Position numbers and translations under genes: made by a program
Notes under the pieces: model-generated
What the model was told of the DNA's origin: nothing
The model's database searches: none
The model's input: the letters and a program-made list of their open reading frames with translations, nothing else
Shown here: positions 35,603-44,964 of the stretch, piece by piece
Numbering within the stretch: position 1 is the first letter of the stretch
How the letters are laid out: each line of letters opens with the position of its first letter
DNA from: an uncultured Tenacibaculum sp.
Lineage (GTDB): Bacteria > Bacteroidota > Bacteroidia > Flavobacteriales > Flavobacteriaceae
Reading direction: 5' to 3'
DNA length: 64,000 nt
NCBI RefSeq assembly: GCF_947499065.1
Contig: NZ_CANMMT010000013.1
Span: 1 to 64,000, forward strand

Positions 35603-38600
35603 ATGAAAAGAATAGTACTCATAATAGCCTTTTCTCTATTGTTTTCTTGTAATAACGAAACTAAGAAAAAACTAATTTTTTTAGATAAAAATGCATACGA
35701 ACATCCAGTTTGGCAAGATATGCTCTTACAGGAAAAAGTGAAATTTTCTGATGTTGTTTCAGCGTTTAAAGCTTATGGATCTACTCATGATTTAGATAGT
35801 GAAACTATAGAACATTTTGAAAAACTAGAAAAAAGAGTAAAACCAAAATTAGATAGTGAGGGTTATTTAACTTCAGATTTAGGATATTATAAAGAATTGT
35901 TGGTTTATAGAAAGGCTTTGCCAAATACTAAAAAGCAAAAAACAAATTATGAAAAAGCAGCAACATTTTTTACGTCGAGTATTCCTAATAATAATGGGTA
36001 CGGAAGTTGGAAAAATTTAGGGCCTTTTGGCGATCCTGAAGTTCACTGGTCAGCAACTGGTAATGGAGCAATACAATATCTAGAAATGCATCCAACAAAC
36101 CCAGCGATTATGTATGCATGTGCCAGAAATGGAGGGCTTTGGAAAACAGTTAATTATGGTAAGAATTGGATACCACAAACCGATTATTTTGCAACAGATA
36201 ATACTTCATGTATTGATGTAAATAAATCTAATCCATCTATATTATACCTAGGAGCAGCGGAAGATCAAAAGGTTTGGTATTCTAATAATGAAGGTGTTTC
36301 TTGGGAGGACAGAAGTTCAGGGGTTTCAGGAACTATCTATGATATCCACTCAGATCCAATAGATGCAACTAGAGTACTAGCAGCCACATCTAGTGGTATT
36401 TATTTAAGTGTAAATTCGGGATTAAACTGGGAGTTGAAATTAACGGGGAGTTATACAGATATTGACTTAACAGATAATTGGGATTTAATAATAGTGTCAA
36501 ATGATAATGCAGATATTGCTCCAGTTTTAAATTTCTCAAAAGATAAAGGAGATACCTTTATAGAGAAAAATATTATAACACACCTGAATAAGGTAGATCG
36601 ATTTTATTTAGGGCTTTATAAGCCAACAACCGGTTCTACTCAGGTTTTTGCTTATGGTTTAGATGATGGAAACACTCCCACAAGATTTATAGGTTTATGG
36701 AAATCAGATTTTAATCCTAATCCAGCAGATAATACTTCTTATTTTAATTTCACAGAAGTGAAACACCCAACTTATAATTATCCTAATGGACCAGTACCTT
36801 TAGTAAAAGCAGCAAATGCTCAGGGATTTACAGAAGAAACGTCAGATTATTATGGAAGTATTAACCCGTATTCAGTAGCTACTTGGATAAGTGATTTTTA
36901 TGTAAGTCCTAACAATCCAGATAGAATGTTAACGTTAAGAGAAAAGTTTTGGGGTAGTGAAGATGGAGGTATTCTTTGGGAGTATAAACCAAGTTATGGA
37001 GAAAGTAATTGGGCTGATAATAGATATGTTACAACGAATGTAGCAAAAGATTCAGTGTTTTGGTGTAATGATGGTGGTATGTGGGCAATTAAAGAAGATG
37101 ATTTATTTCCTACAGATGCTGAAGTAACAGCTTCAGGTTTGTCTAAGAAAGCTTATTTAAATAGTAAGGTAGTTTCTAAAAACGGAGATATTTGTGTTTC
37201 TGAAGGAAGTCAAATGGATGTTAGCCAAATGGATAAAGGAGTGTTTATGACAGGAGGACAGGATATAGGGCAAATATTTACTAGAAATGGAAGAGATAGT
37301 CATGTAGCTTCTGCAGATGTTTATAGAGGAAGAATACAACCGAATGATGATACTAAATTTATAACAGGAAGTCTTAAGGTAAAATTAGATGGTGGAACTG
37401 ATGAGTTTTCTGTGTATAATAATATTAATGCCGATTATTTCAATGCAAATAGATTATATGGATTTACTACAGGTGATGTACGTTTAGTACGTTCTCCGTT
37501 AAATAAAGATGGGTGGTTAGTAAATGGTTTTCAAGGAGAGAATCAAGCGAATTCTACAGGACATTCGTGGGTGCCAGTTCATAATAATTGGGAGACAGTT
37601 AAGGTTACTTCAGCAGGAATTACAAGTTTACATCCAGGAACTTTTGAACAATCAAGAGCAAATAAAGAATTAGCGTTTTTGGGAGATGAAGTAGGGAACA
37701 GGCTATTTTATACAGAAAACTTGTCGGCAGCAGAACCTACTTGGGTAGAGCTCCCAAATGCACCAAAAGTATCACGTTATAGAATAGCAACACATCCTTA
37801 TAGCGAAAATATAATTGTCATTGCTACTAACACAGGGGTGTATATATCAAAAGATAAAGGAGAAACTTGGAAGTTAAAAGGCAATTTTCCATCAGCTAAT
37901 CCAGCTTCAGTATTAATGGATAAAAATACGACAGAAGGAATTTATATATACACCAATCTGACTGTATATTATTCGGATGAAAATCTAACCAATTGGGTTG
38001 AGTTTAATAAAGGATTGCCATTACAAAATCTTACAGATATGCGTATTGCTTATTACCCTAATAATGATAGTAGATTATATGTGTCTAAGTATGGAAGAGG
38101 TGTCTGGAGTTCAAGTTTACAATCTGTACTAGATAAAAATGGAAACAAACCAGTAGCAGATTTCAACATTTATGGGAATAATTCAAATGAAATTATAGAA
38201 GGAGAATCAATTACTTTAGTTGATCAATCTTCTAATGCAACTGAATTAGAATGGACAATAGAAAATGGTAACGATGTAATTAATATATCTAATCAAACAA
38301 CTCCAAAAGTAGTATTGTCAACTGTAGGGTATTATAAAGTAACATTGAAAGCAACTAATAATAATGGTTCAGATACTATTGTTAAAGAGCAATATATTCA
38401 TGTTAAAGCTAATCCAGTAACACCTAATTGTGTATTAACTGGTACTTGGAGTCTTCCATGGTTCAAAGGAATTAGTACTATTAAATTAAATGAGGAAGAA
38501 TATAATGTAACAGACAAAAGTATTTATGTAGCTACAAACAAAGTATTTAATTTTTTTACAGGAGAAGAATCATCAATTTTTATTAAAGATAGTTATGCGG

Positions 38601-41600
38601 GTTCATTTAAACTTTATTTAAAAGCATGGATAGATTATAATAATGATGGTGATTTTGATGATGCTAATGAAGAAATAATTAGTTCAGGAGGATTGGTAGA
38701 TGAATATTCATCTAATTTTACTGTACCTAATTCAGCAATTAAGAATAAATATTTATTAATGAGAGTAGCAGGTGTTGAATCATCAATAGCACCAACTTCA
38801 TGTCAAACAACTGGTACTACACAAACTGTTGATTTATTAGTTGAAGTAAAATCTAAAGTAATTTTCAATAATATACAACATTCATTGGTTAAGAGTAATA
38901 GTGTAATGTTAGAAGCTACATTTGATGGGACAACTAATGTTGTCAATTCAGGGTTTGTATATTCTAAATTTGATGGAGATTTAAATATAAATAATTCATC
39001 TGTTAGTATTCATTCTTCAGTAGTATCAAATAATACGATATTTCAAAATACAATAGATGATTTAGACTATAATGGGAAGTATTATTATCGCCCTTTCGTG
39101 AGAGATGCATATGGAATTCATTATGGAGATAAAAAAAGTTTTGAACTTATCACACATAAAATTCCATTAGCAGAAAGTTTAGTAGCTTTAAATTTAGGGA
39201 ATAATCAATGGAGGTTAAAAGGAGTTGTTTTTCCTGAGAATAATGATTTAGAAGGATTATTTATAGAATATGGAACTACTGCTTTTGATAATAGTGTTTC
39301 ATTTAACCCCTCCGTATATAGTAAAGATGCAAAGTTTAATATTGAAACAGAGATTAATACTGTTTTAGGAAATTCATATCAGTTTAGAATTAAGTATATC
39401 GCAAATGGAAAAACATATTACAGTAATATAATTGAGTTTGATACTGGTAAAACAATGTGTACGCCTGTTGTAGATAATAGTCTTTGGTTTAAAGTAATTG
39501 GAAATGTAACTTTTGACGGGAATTCTAATAATAGCTCAGGAAGTGAAGGTTATCAGGATTTTACCAGTATAATATATGATGTAAAAGAAGGAGAAAGTTA
39601 TTCAATTTCAATAACTGATTCTTATGCTCCTGGATTTAATTTAAGTTATGTAGTTTATATAGATTATAATAATGACGGAGATTTTACGGGGTATAATGAA
39701 ACAGTGGCTAGGCAGAGTGTAGCAATTGGTGAAACTTTTACAGGAACTATAACTATCCCTAAAGAAGATGTTGTATATGATACGAATTTAAGAATGCGTG
39801 TAATTGGGTATGAAGGAAATGTAAATAGTTGTCATGTTATTACAGGGCAAGTTGAAGATTATTTAATTAAAATTGAATCTGTACAGAATACAGTTACGGC
39901 GGTAACAGAAACCTTTACAGGAATTAACGGAAAAGTAGGAGGGGGTACAGCAAGTGTTTTAACAAACGATACGTTAAATGGAGCTTTATTGAACGCTTCA
40001 GAAATTACTTTAACAGCAGGAACTTCACCAACTCCAACAAGTGGTAGTATTGTAATGAATTCAGATGGAACGATAACCGTAAGTTCAGGAACCACTGCTG
40101 GAACTTATGATTATGAATATACCATCTGTGAAAAATTAAATCCATCAAACTGTAGTACAATTGCAAGTAAGGTAGTTGTAGGTAGTTCAGTAATCGAAGC
40201 CAAAACAGAAACTTTTACAGGAATCAACGGAAAAGTTGGAGGAGTTACAGCTAGTGTTTTAACAAACGATATATTGAATGGAACTTTATTGAACGCTTCA
40301 GAAATTGCTTTAACAGCAGGCACTTCACCAACACCTCAAAGTGGAAGTATTGCAATGAATTCTGATGGAACAATAACAATAAGTCCAGAAACGACCACAG
40401 GTACTTATGATTATAAATATACTATATGTGAAAAATTAAATCCATCAAACTGTAGTACAATTACAAGTAAGGTAGTTGTGGATAGTTCAGTAATCGAAGC
40501 CAAAGCAGAAACTTTTACAGGAATTAATGGAAAAGTAGGAGGAGTTACAGCTAGTGTTTTAACAAACGATATGTTGAATGGTGTTTTATTAAATGCTTCA
40601 GAAGTTACTTTAACAGCAGGCACTTCACCAACACCTCAAAGTGGAAGTATTGCAATGAATTCTGATGGAACAATAACAATAAGTCCAGAAACCACCGCTG
40701 GCACTTATGATTATGAATATACTACCTGTGAGAAACTAAACCCATCAAACTGTAGTACAATTACAAGTAAGGTAGTTGTAGATAGTTCAGTAATTGAAGC
40801 CAAAACAGACACTTTTACAGGAATCAATGGAAAGGTAGGAGGAGTCACAACAAGTGTTTTAACAAACGATATGTTGAATGGAACTTTATTGAACGCTTCA
40901 GAAGTTACTTTAACTGCGGGTACTTCACCAACTCCCTCAAGTGGAAGTATTGTAATGAATTCTGATGGAACAATAACAATAAGTTCAGAAACTACCGCAG
41001 GTACTTATGATTATAAATATACTATATGTGAAAAATTAAATCCATCAAACTGTAGTACAATTACAAGTAAGGTAGTTGTGGATAGTTCAGTAATCGAGAC
41101 TAAAACAGAAACTTTTACAGGAATCAACGGAAAAGTAGGGGGAGCCACAGCAAGTGTTTTAACAAACGATATGTTAAATGGAACTTTATTAAACGCTTCA
41201 GAAGTTACTTTAACAACGGGTACTTCACCAACACCTCAAAGTGGAAATATTATAATGAATTCCGATGGGACAATAACAATAAGTTCAGGAACGACAGCAG
41301 GTACTTATGATTATGAATATACTATCTGCGAAAAATTAAATCCATCAAACTGTAGTACAGTTACTAGTAAAGTAGTTGTAGATAGTTCAGTAATCGAAGC
41401 TAAAACAGAAACCTTTACAGGAATCAAGGGAAAAATAGGAGGAGTCACAACAAGTGTTTTAACAAACGATATGTTGAATGGAACTTTATTGAACGCTTCA
41501 GAAGTTACTTTAACAGCAGGTACTTCACCAACACCTCAAAGTGGAAGTATTGTAATGAACTCCGATGGAACGATAACCGTAAGTTCAGAAACCACTGCTG

Positions 41601-42847
41601 GCACTTATGATTATGAATATACGATCTGTGAGAAACTAAATCCATCAAACTGTAGCACAATTACAAGTAAGGTAGTTGTAGATAGTTCAGTAATCGAAGC
41701 CAAAACAGAAACTTTTATAGGAATCAACGGAAAAATAGGAGGGGTTACAGCAAGTGTTTTAACAAACGATATATTGAATGGAACTTTATTGAACGCTTCA
41801 GAAGTTACTTTAACAGCAGGTACTTCACCAACATCTCAAAGTGGAAGTATTGTAATGAACTCCGATGGGACAATAACAGTAAGTTCAGGAACCACTGCTG
41901 GCACTTATGATTATAAATATACTATATGTGAAAAATTAAATCCATCAAACTGTAGTACAATTACAAGTAAGGTAGTTGTAGATAGTTCAGTAATAGAAGC
42001 TAAAACGGACACTTTTACAGGAATCAATGGAAAAGTAGGAGGAGTGACAGTCAGTGTTTTTTCTAATGACCAGTTAAATGGGGCATTATTAACTAATATT
42101 TCATACATCAATTTTACTGCTGGAACTTCTCCGAATCCATTAAGTGGAAGCATTATAATAAATTCCGATGGAGCAATAACGGTAAGTTCAGGAACGACAG
42201 CTGGTACTTATAGTTTTGAATACACCATCTGTGAGAAATTAAATCCATCAAACTGTAGTACAATTACAAGTAAGGTAGTTGTAGATAGTTCTATAATAGA
42301 AGCAAAAGAAGAAATTTTCACAAACATAAATGGAAGAAAAGGAGAAGTAACTGCTAGTGTTTTATCTAATGATTTGTTAAACGGACTGCTATTAAATGTG
42401 TCAGATATTGACTTAACAGTAGGAGCTTCTCCTAATCCATTAAATGGAAGTATTGTAATGAACTCTGACGGGACAATTGTAGTGAGTTCAGGAACTACTG
42501 GAGGTACTTACGATTATGAATATACCATTTGCGAGAAATTGAATCCATCAAATTGTAGTACAATCATAAGTAAAATAATGGTTGAAAATGATGCAGTTAC
42601 AGAAAATTCGGTAATGATATATCCCGTTCCAGTTTCAGATGTTTTGTTTATTTCAGCATACGGAGTTATAGGAGATCCTTTTGATATTCATGTTTTTGAT
42701 GTTAACGGGCAATCCATTTATAGAAAACGAGAATATTATAATGGAGAAGATTTTAAAGTTGATACAAGTAAATTATCTGTAGGAGTATATATTATAAATA
42801 TTTATGGAACAAAGTTAAAGAAGGAAACTAAGTTTATGAAAATGTAG
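35603..42847 (+). CDS. Giant T9SS-secreted protein with propeller and nine tandem repeats
   Basis: The 2414-residue protein shows, in order: a signal sequence with lipobox-like LLFSC (Cys16); a sortilin-like BNR propeller (about 130-840) with Asp-box motifs such as SNNEGVSWED and SKDKGETWKL; a PKD-like domain (about 850-935); a GEVED domain with WIDYNNDGDFDD (about 1009); a fibronectin-like part; a second GEVED domain with YIDYNNDGDFTG (about 1350); nine 100-residue repeats (about 1436-2336); and a type A T9SS sorting domain (about 2338-2414, IYPVPVSD and LSVGVYIINIYG). It is probably a surface adhesin or surface-layer filament. Its 3' end overlaps the convergent response regulator gene by 14 bases. 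Confidence 0.93.
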   Translation: MKRIVLIIAFSLLFSCNNETKKKLIFLDKNAYEHPVWQDMLLQEKVKFSDVVSAFKAYGSTHDLDSETIEHFEKLEKRVKPKLDSEGYLTSDLGYYKELLVYRKALPNTKKQKTNYEKAATFFTSSIPNNNGYGSWKNLGPFGDPEVHWSATGNGAIQYLEMHPTNPAIMYACARNGGLWKTVNYGKNWIPQTDYFATDNTSCIDVNKSNPSILYLGAAEDQKVWYSNNEGVSWEDRSSGVSGTIYDIHSDPIDATRVLAATSSGIYLSVNSGLNWELKLTGSYTDIDLTDNWDLIIVSNDNADIAPVLNFSKDKGDTFIEKNIITHLNKVDRFYLGLYKPTTGSTQVFAYGLDDGNTPTRFIGLWKSDFNPNPADNTSYFNFTEVKHPTYNYPNGPVPLVKAANAQGFTEETSDYYGSINPYSVATWISDFYVSPNNPDRMLTLREKFWGSEDGGILWEYKPSYGESNWADNRYVTTNVAKDSVFWCNDGGMWAIKEDDLFPTDAEVTASGLSKKAYLNSKVVSKNGDICVSEGSQMDVSQMDKGVFMTGGQDIGQIFTRNGRDSHVASADVYRGRIQPNDDTKFITGSLKVKLDGGTDEFSVYNNINADYFNANRLYGFTTGDVRLVRSPLNKDGWLVNGFQGENQANSTGHSWVPVHNNWETVKVTSAGITSLHPGTFEQSRANKELAFLGDEVGNRLFYTENLSAAEPTWVELPNAPKVSRYRIATHPYSENIIVIATNTGVYISKDKGETWKLKGNFPSANPASVLMDKNTTEGIYIYTNLTVYYSDENLTNWVEFNKGLPLQNLTDMRIAYYPNNDSRLYVSKYGRGVWSSSLQSVLDKNGNKPVADFNIYGNNSNEIIEGESITLVDQSSNATELEWTIENGNDVINISNQTTPKVVLSTVGYYKVTLKATNNNGSDTIVKEQYIHVKANPVTPNCVLTGTWSLPWFKGISTIKLNEEEYNVTDKSIYVATNKVFNFFTGEESSIFIKDSYAGSFKLYLKAWIDYNNDGDFDDANEEIISSGGLVDEYSSNFTVPNSAIKNKYLLMRVAGVESSIAPTSCQTTGTTQTVDLLVEVKSKVIFNNIQHSLVKSNSVMLEATFDGTTNVVNSGFVYSKFDGDLNINNSSVSIHSSVVSNNTIFQNTIDDLDYNGKYYYRPFVRDAYGIHYGDKKSFELITHKIPLAESLVALNLGNNQWRLKGVVFPENNDLEGLFIEYGTTAFDNSVSFNPSVYSKDAKFNIETEINTVLGNSYQFRIKYIANGKTYYSNIIEFDTGKTMCTPVVDNSLWFKVIGNVTFDGNSNNSSGSEGYQDFTSIIYDVKEGESYSISITDSYAPGFNLSYVVYIDYNNDGDFTGYNETVARQSVAIGETFTGTITIPKEDVVYDTNLRMRVIGYEGNVNSCHVITGQVEDYLIKIESVQNTVTAVTETFTGINGKVGGGTASVLTNDTLNGALLNASEITLTAGTSPTPTSGSIVMNSDGTITVSSGTTAGTYDYEYTICEKLNPSNCSTIASKVVVGSSVIEAKTETFTGINGKVGGVTASVLTNDILNGTLLNASEIALTAGTSPTPQSGSIAMNSDGTITISPETTTGTYDYKYTICEKLNPSNCSTITSKVVVDSSVIEAKAETFTGINGKVGGVTASVLTNDMLNGVLLNASEVTLTAGTSPTPQSGSIAMNSDGTITISPETTAGTYDYEYTTCEKLNPSNCSTITSKVVVDSSVIEAKTDTFTGINGKVGGVTTSVLTNDMLNGTLLNASEVTLTAGTSPTPSSGSIVMNSDGTITISSETTAGTYDYKYTICEKLNPSNCSTITSKVVVDSSVIETKTETFTGINGKVGGATASVLTNDMLNGTLLNASEVTLTTGTSPTPQSGNIIMNSDGTITISSGTTAGTYDYEYTICEKLNPSNCSTVTSKVVVDSSVIEAKTETFTGIKGKIGGVTTSVLTNDMLNGTLLNASEVTLTAGTSPTPQSGSIVMNSDGTITVSSETTAGTYDYEYTICEKLNPSNCSTITSKVVVDSSVIEAKTETFIGINGKIGGVTASVLTNDILNGTLLNASEVTLTAGTSPTSQSGSIVMNSDGTITVSSGTTAGTYDYKYTICEKLNPSNCSTITSKVVVDSSVIEAKTDTFTGINGKVGGVTVSVFSNDQLNGALLTNISYINFTAGTSPNPLSGSIIINSDGAITVSSGTTAGTYSFEYTICEKLNPSNCSTITSKVVVDSSIIEAKEEIFTNINGRKGEVTASVLSNDLLNGLLLNVSDIDLTVGASPNPLNGSIVMNSDGTIVVSSGTTGGTYDYEYTICEKLNPSNCSTIISKIMVENDAVTENSVMIYPVPVSDVLFISAYGVIGDPFDIHVFDVNGQSIYRKREYYNGEDFKVDTSKLSVGVYIINIYGTKLKKETKFMKM
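39908..42610 (+). repeat. Nine in-frame tandem repeats of 300 bp
   Basis: Units begin at 39908, 40208, 40508, 40808, 41108, 41408, 41708, 42008 and 42311; unit 8 is 303 bases. Each encodes a cadherin/Ig-like module of the form TFTGINGKVGGVTASVL, TNDxLNGxLLNASE, SGSIVMNSDGTI, GTYDYEYTICEKLNPSNCST. Units 2-7 are nearly identical in DNA, while units 8 and 9 have drifted, as expected for an array evolving by unequal exchange. Short reads could collapse this array. Confidence 0.95.
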
Positions 42848-43547
42848 TTGAGGTTTCATCAGTGACTATAAATTTATAACCAGTACCATGTATATTTTTT
42901 ATTTGAATTGAAGTAGTATTTTTAAAGTGTTTTCGTAGTTTGGAAATGAAAACATCTAAGCTTCTTCCGATAAAATAGTTGTCATCTTTCCATACGGAGT
43001 TTAAAATATAATCTCTTTTAAGTAAAGTGTTTTTGTTTCTAGCGAATAAGGCTAAAATATCAGCTTCTTTTTGAGTTAGTTGTATAGCTTTACTATTATT
43101 AGTATTTAATATTAGGTTATCAAGATCTAAACTATAATTAGAAAAAGGAATAATGTTTTTAAATGTTTGAACAGCAGAACTTCTTTTTAAAATAGCTTTG
43201 ATTCGAAGTACTAACTCTTCAATATTAAAAGGTTTAGTTACATAATCATCAGCACCAATTTTAAAGCCATTAATTTTATCTTCTTTCATGGATTTGGCAG
43301 TTAAAAAAATAACAGGGATGTTAGTGTTAATTTTTCTTATTTCTTTAGCTAGACTAAATCCGTCCATTATAGGCATCATAACGTCCAGTAAACAGATATC
43401 AAAAGAATTTTTATGGAATTCGTTTAAAGCTAATTTGCCATTAGGAAAAAGAGTTACATTAAAATGATAGTTTTCTAAACTATCTTTTAATAAAAAAGCC
43501 ATGCTTTCATCATCTTCAACTAATAAGATATGTTTTTGATTACTCAT
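42834..43547 (-). CDS. OmpR-type response regulator (RprY-like)
   Basis: The 237-residue protein has a receiver domain (acidic VEDDES, phospho-Asp in CLLDVMMPIMDG near residue 53, Thr/Lys in FLTAKS and YVTKPF) and a C-terminal winged helix (about 140-230; SLDVFISKLRKHF and IHGTGYKF). It is encoded 2 bases after its histidine kinase. OmpR-type proteins bind direct repeats, and a three-copy 21-bp-period repeat lies before the kinase gene. Confidence 0.94.
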   Translation of the reverse strand: MSNQKHILLVEDDESMAFLLKDSLENYHFNVTLFPNGKLALNEFHKNSFDICLLDVMMPIMDGFSLAKEIRKINTNIPVIFLTAKSMKEDKINGFKIGADDYVTKPFNIEELVLRIKAILKRSSAVQTFKNIIPFSNYSLDLDNLILNTNNSKAIQLTQKEADILALFARNKNTLLKRDYILNSVWKDDNYFIGRSLDVFISKLRKHFKNTTSIQIKNIHGTGYKFIVTDETSTTFS

Positions 43548-43549
43548 AA

Positions 43550-44809
43550 TTAAATAGGTAAAAAAATAGTAAACGTAGTTCCTAAATTCTCTTTACTTGT
43601 AAAAGTAATTTTTCCTAAATGTTTTTCTATTATTGTTTTAACATAGCTTAAGCCTAAGCCAAATCCTTTAGTATTGTGTATATTTCCGCTTTCGGCTCTA
43701 AAGAATTTTTCAAAAATACGTTCTTGAGTTTCCTTACTCATTCCAATACCTTTATCAATGATTTCGACATTAATTCCATTGTTTAAGTTCACCGTTTTAA
43801 TTGTAATTTCAGGATGAACTTTCGCATATTTAATAGCGTTTTCAATTAAATTATACACAACATTAGTAAAATGAGTTTCATCTGCTCTAATAGTATATTT
43901 TTTGGCATCCAAAAAGGCCTTTATACTACCTTCTTTTTTTTCAATGATTGGTTCAAAACTTAATAATACTTTATTTATAATAGTGTGAACATCGATTTCT
44001 TGAAAAGAAAAAGATTCTTCTTGTTTTTCAATGGTAGAAATTTGTAGTACACTATCAACAAGGTTTAATAATCGATTATTTTCATTGTAAATAATATCAG
44101 CATACTTTCCTAATTTATTAGTGTCCATTTTATTACTTCTGTTTCTTATAGCATCAGATGCCACAGAAATATTAGTAATTGGAGTTTTTAGCTCATGTGT
44201 CATATTATTAACAAAATCGTTTCTTAAATGTGCTAATTTTTTTTCTTTAAGAATAGAAATTATTATAAAAATAAAAACAGCTAATATAACAAGTAAGCTA
44301 ACAGAGGAATACATCCATATTCCCATAGAGTTTAAAAGGTAAACAGTTTTATTATTAATTATAATTTTGAAATTCAAAAGATCAACAGTTGAGGTTCTTT
44401 TTTCACAAGATATTTCAGTGTTGTCAGCAACGTCAAAAATAGTATTCCCTAATATTATTTCATTGTTTTTAGATTTAATGATGTTATAATCAAAATCAAC
44501 ATTTAACTCTCTAGAGTAAAATTCTTTTCGAAGAGTTTTATCTAGAATATTTATATTAAAATGTGTATTTGTTTTAACAAGAAATTCATTAGAAGCAATT
44601 TTAATTATAGGTGGAATTGTGGAAATAGAATCTTTTTCTAAGATTAATAATTGATGAGCTACATTTCTTAAGGCAATATTTATTTTATCATCAAATTGCT
44701 TCTCTTCAAGAGAGAAAGACTTTTTAAACCAATATACTTGCGTAACAAATAATCCTAAAATGGTTATTAGCATTAATAGTAGTATAGTACGTATAGTTTT
44801 ATTTGCCAT
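43550..44809 (-). CDS. Sensor histidine kinase (RprX-like)
   Basis: The 419-residue kinase has two membrane helices (about 8-28 and 165-188) around a periplasmic sensor domain of about 135 residues, then HisKA with MTHELKTPITNISVASDAIR (phospho-His near residue 206) and an HATPase domain with NLIENAIKYA, DKGIGM and GFGLGLSYVK. No HAMP domain is visible. The predicted -7 box ends 6 bases before the ATG, so the message may be nearly leaderless. Confidence 0.93.
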   Translation of the reverse strand: MANKTIRTILLLMLITILGLFVTQVYWFKKSFSLEEKQFDDKINIALRNVAHQLLILEKDSISTIPPIIKIASNEFLVKTNTHFNINILDKTLRKEFYSRELNVDFDYNIIKSKNNEIILGNTIFDVADNTEISCEKRTSTVDLLNFKIIINNKTVYLLNSMGIWMYSSVSLLVILAVFIFIIISILKEKKLAHLRNDFVNNMTHELKTPITNISVASDAIRNRSNKMDTNKLGKYADIIYNENNRLLNLVDSVLQISTIEKQEESFSFQEIDVHTIINKVLLSFEPIIEKKEGSIKAFLDAKKYTIRADETHFTNVVYNLIENAIKYAKVHPEITIKTVNLNNGINVEIIDKGIGMSKETQERIFEKFFRAESGNIHNTKGFGLGLSYVKTIIEKHLGKITFTSKENLGTTFTIFLPI

Positions 44810-44814
44810 ATGAG

Positions 44815-44822
44815 CAAAGTTA
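44815..44822 (-). promoter_or_regulatory. -7 box TAACTTTG of the kinase-regulator operon
   Basis: The minus-strand TAACTTTG is identical to the -7 box of the divergent gene (44929-44936). It ends 6 bases from the kinase ATG. The repeat array lies directly upstream. Confidence 0.5.
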
Positions 44823-44847
44823 AGCTAATTATTGTTTAGCTTTTAAA

Positions 44848-44910
44848 TATTTACATCTCAATAACAATTATTTACACTTCATTAACAACTATTTACATCT
44901 CATTTTCAAT
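44848..44910. promoter_or_regulatory. Three direct repeats with exact 21-bp period (candidate operator)
   Basis: The unit begins TATTTACA at 44848, 44869 and 44890, continuing TCTC/CTTC and ending near CAAT or CAAC. The 21-bp period puts all three copies on one DNA face. The third copy ends about 19 bases before the -7 box of the 44965 gene and thus covers its -33 position. Such head-to-tail sites suit the OmpR-type regulator encoded next door. Confidence 0.65.
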
Positions 44911-44928
44911 AACTAATAATTGCCCAGA

Positions 44929-44936
44929 TAACTTTG
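44929..44936 (+). promoter_or_regulatory. -7 box TAACTTTG of the TonB_C gene
   Basis: The TAnnTTTG match lies 29 bases before the ATG at 44965. There is no TTG at the -33 position, which is instead taken up by the third 21-bp repeat, as in activator-dependent promoters. Confidence 0.5.
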
Positions 44937-44964
44937 TGGTAAGAACCATTAAAGTATTTAAAAA

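Noticed and set aside
39859..42153. Repeated minus-strand open frames of 70-80 codons inside the giant gene (for example 40111-40323, 40411-40623)
   Set aside because: They recur once per 300-bp unit and merely mirror the plus-strand repeats; no start signals or independent features.
39908..42610. CRISPR-like array
   Set aside because: The 300-bp repeats are contiguous, in frame and without spacers; they encode protein modules.
35475..44910. A single regulator for both 21-bp-period repeats (35475 and 44848)
   Set aside because: The units differ: ACCGTTTAT fits LytTR proteins, whereas TATTTACA lacks the GTT core and lies by an OmpR-type regulator.
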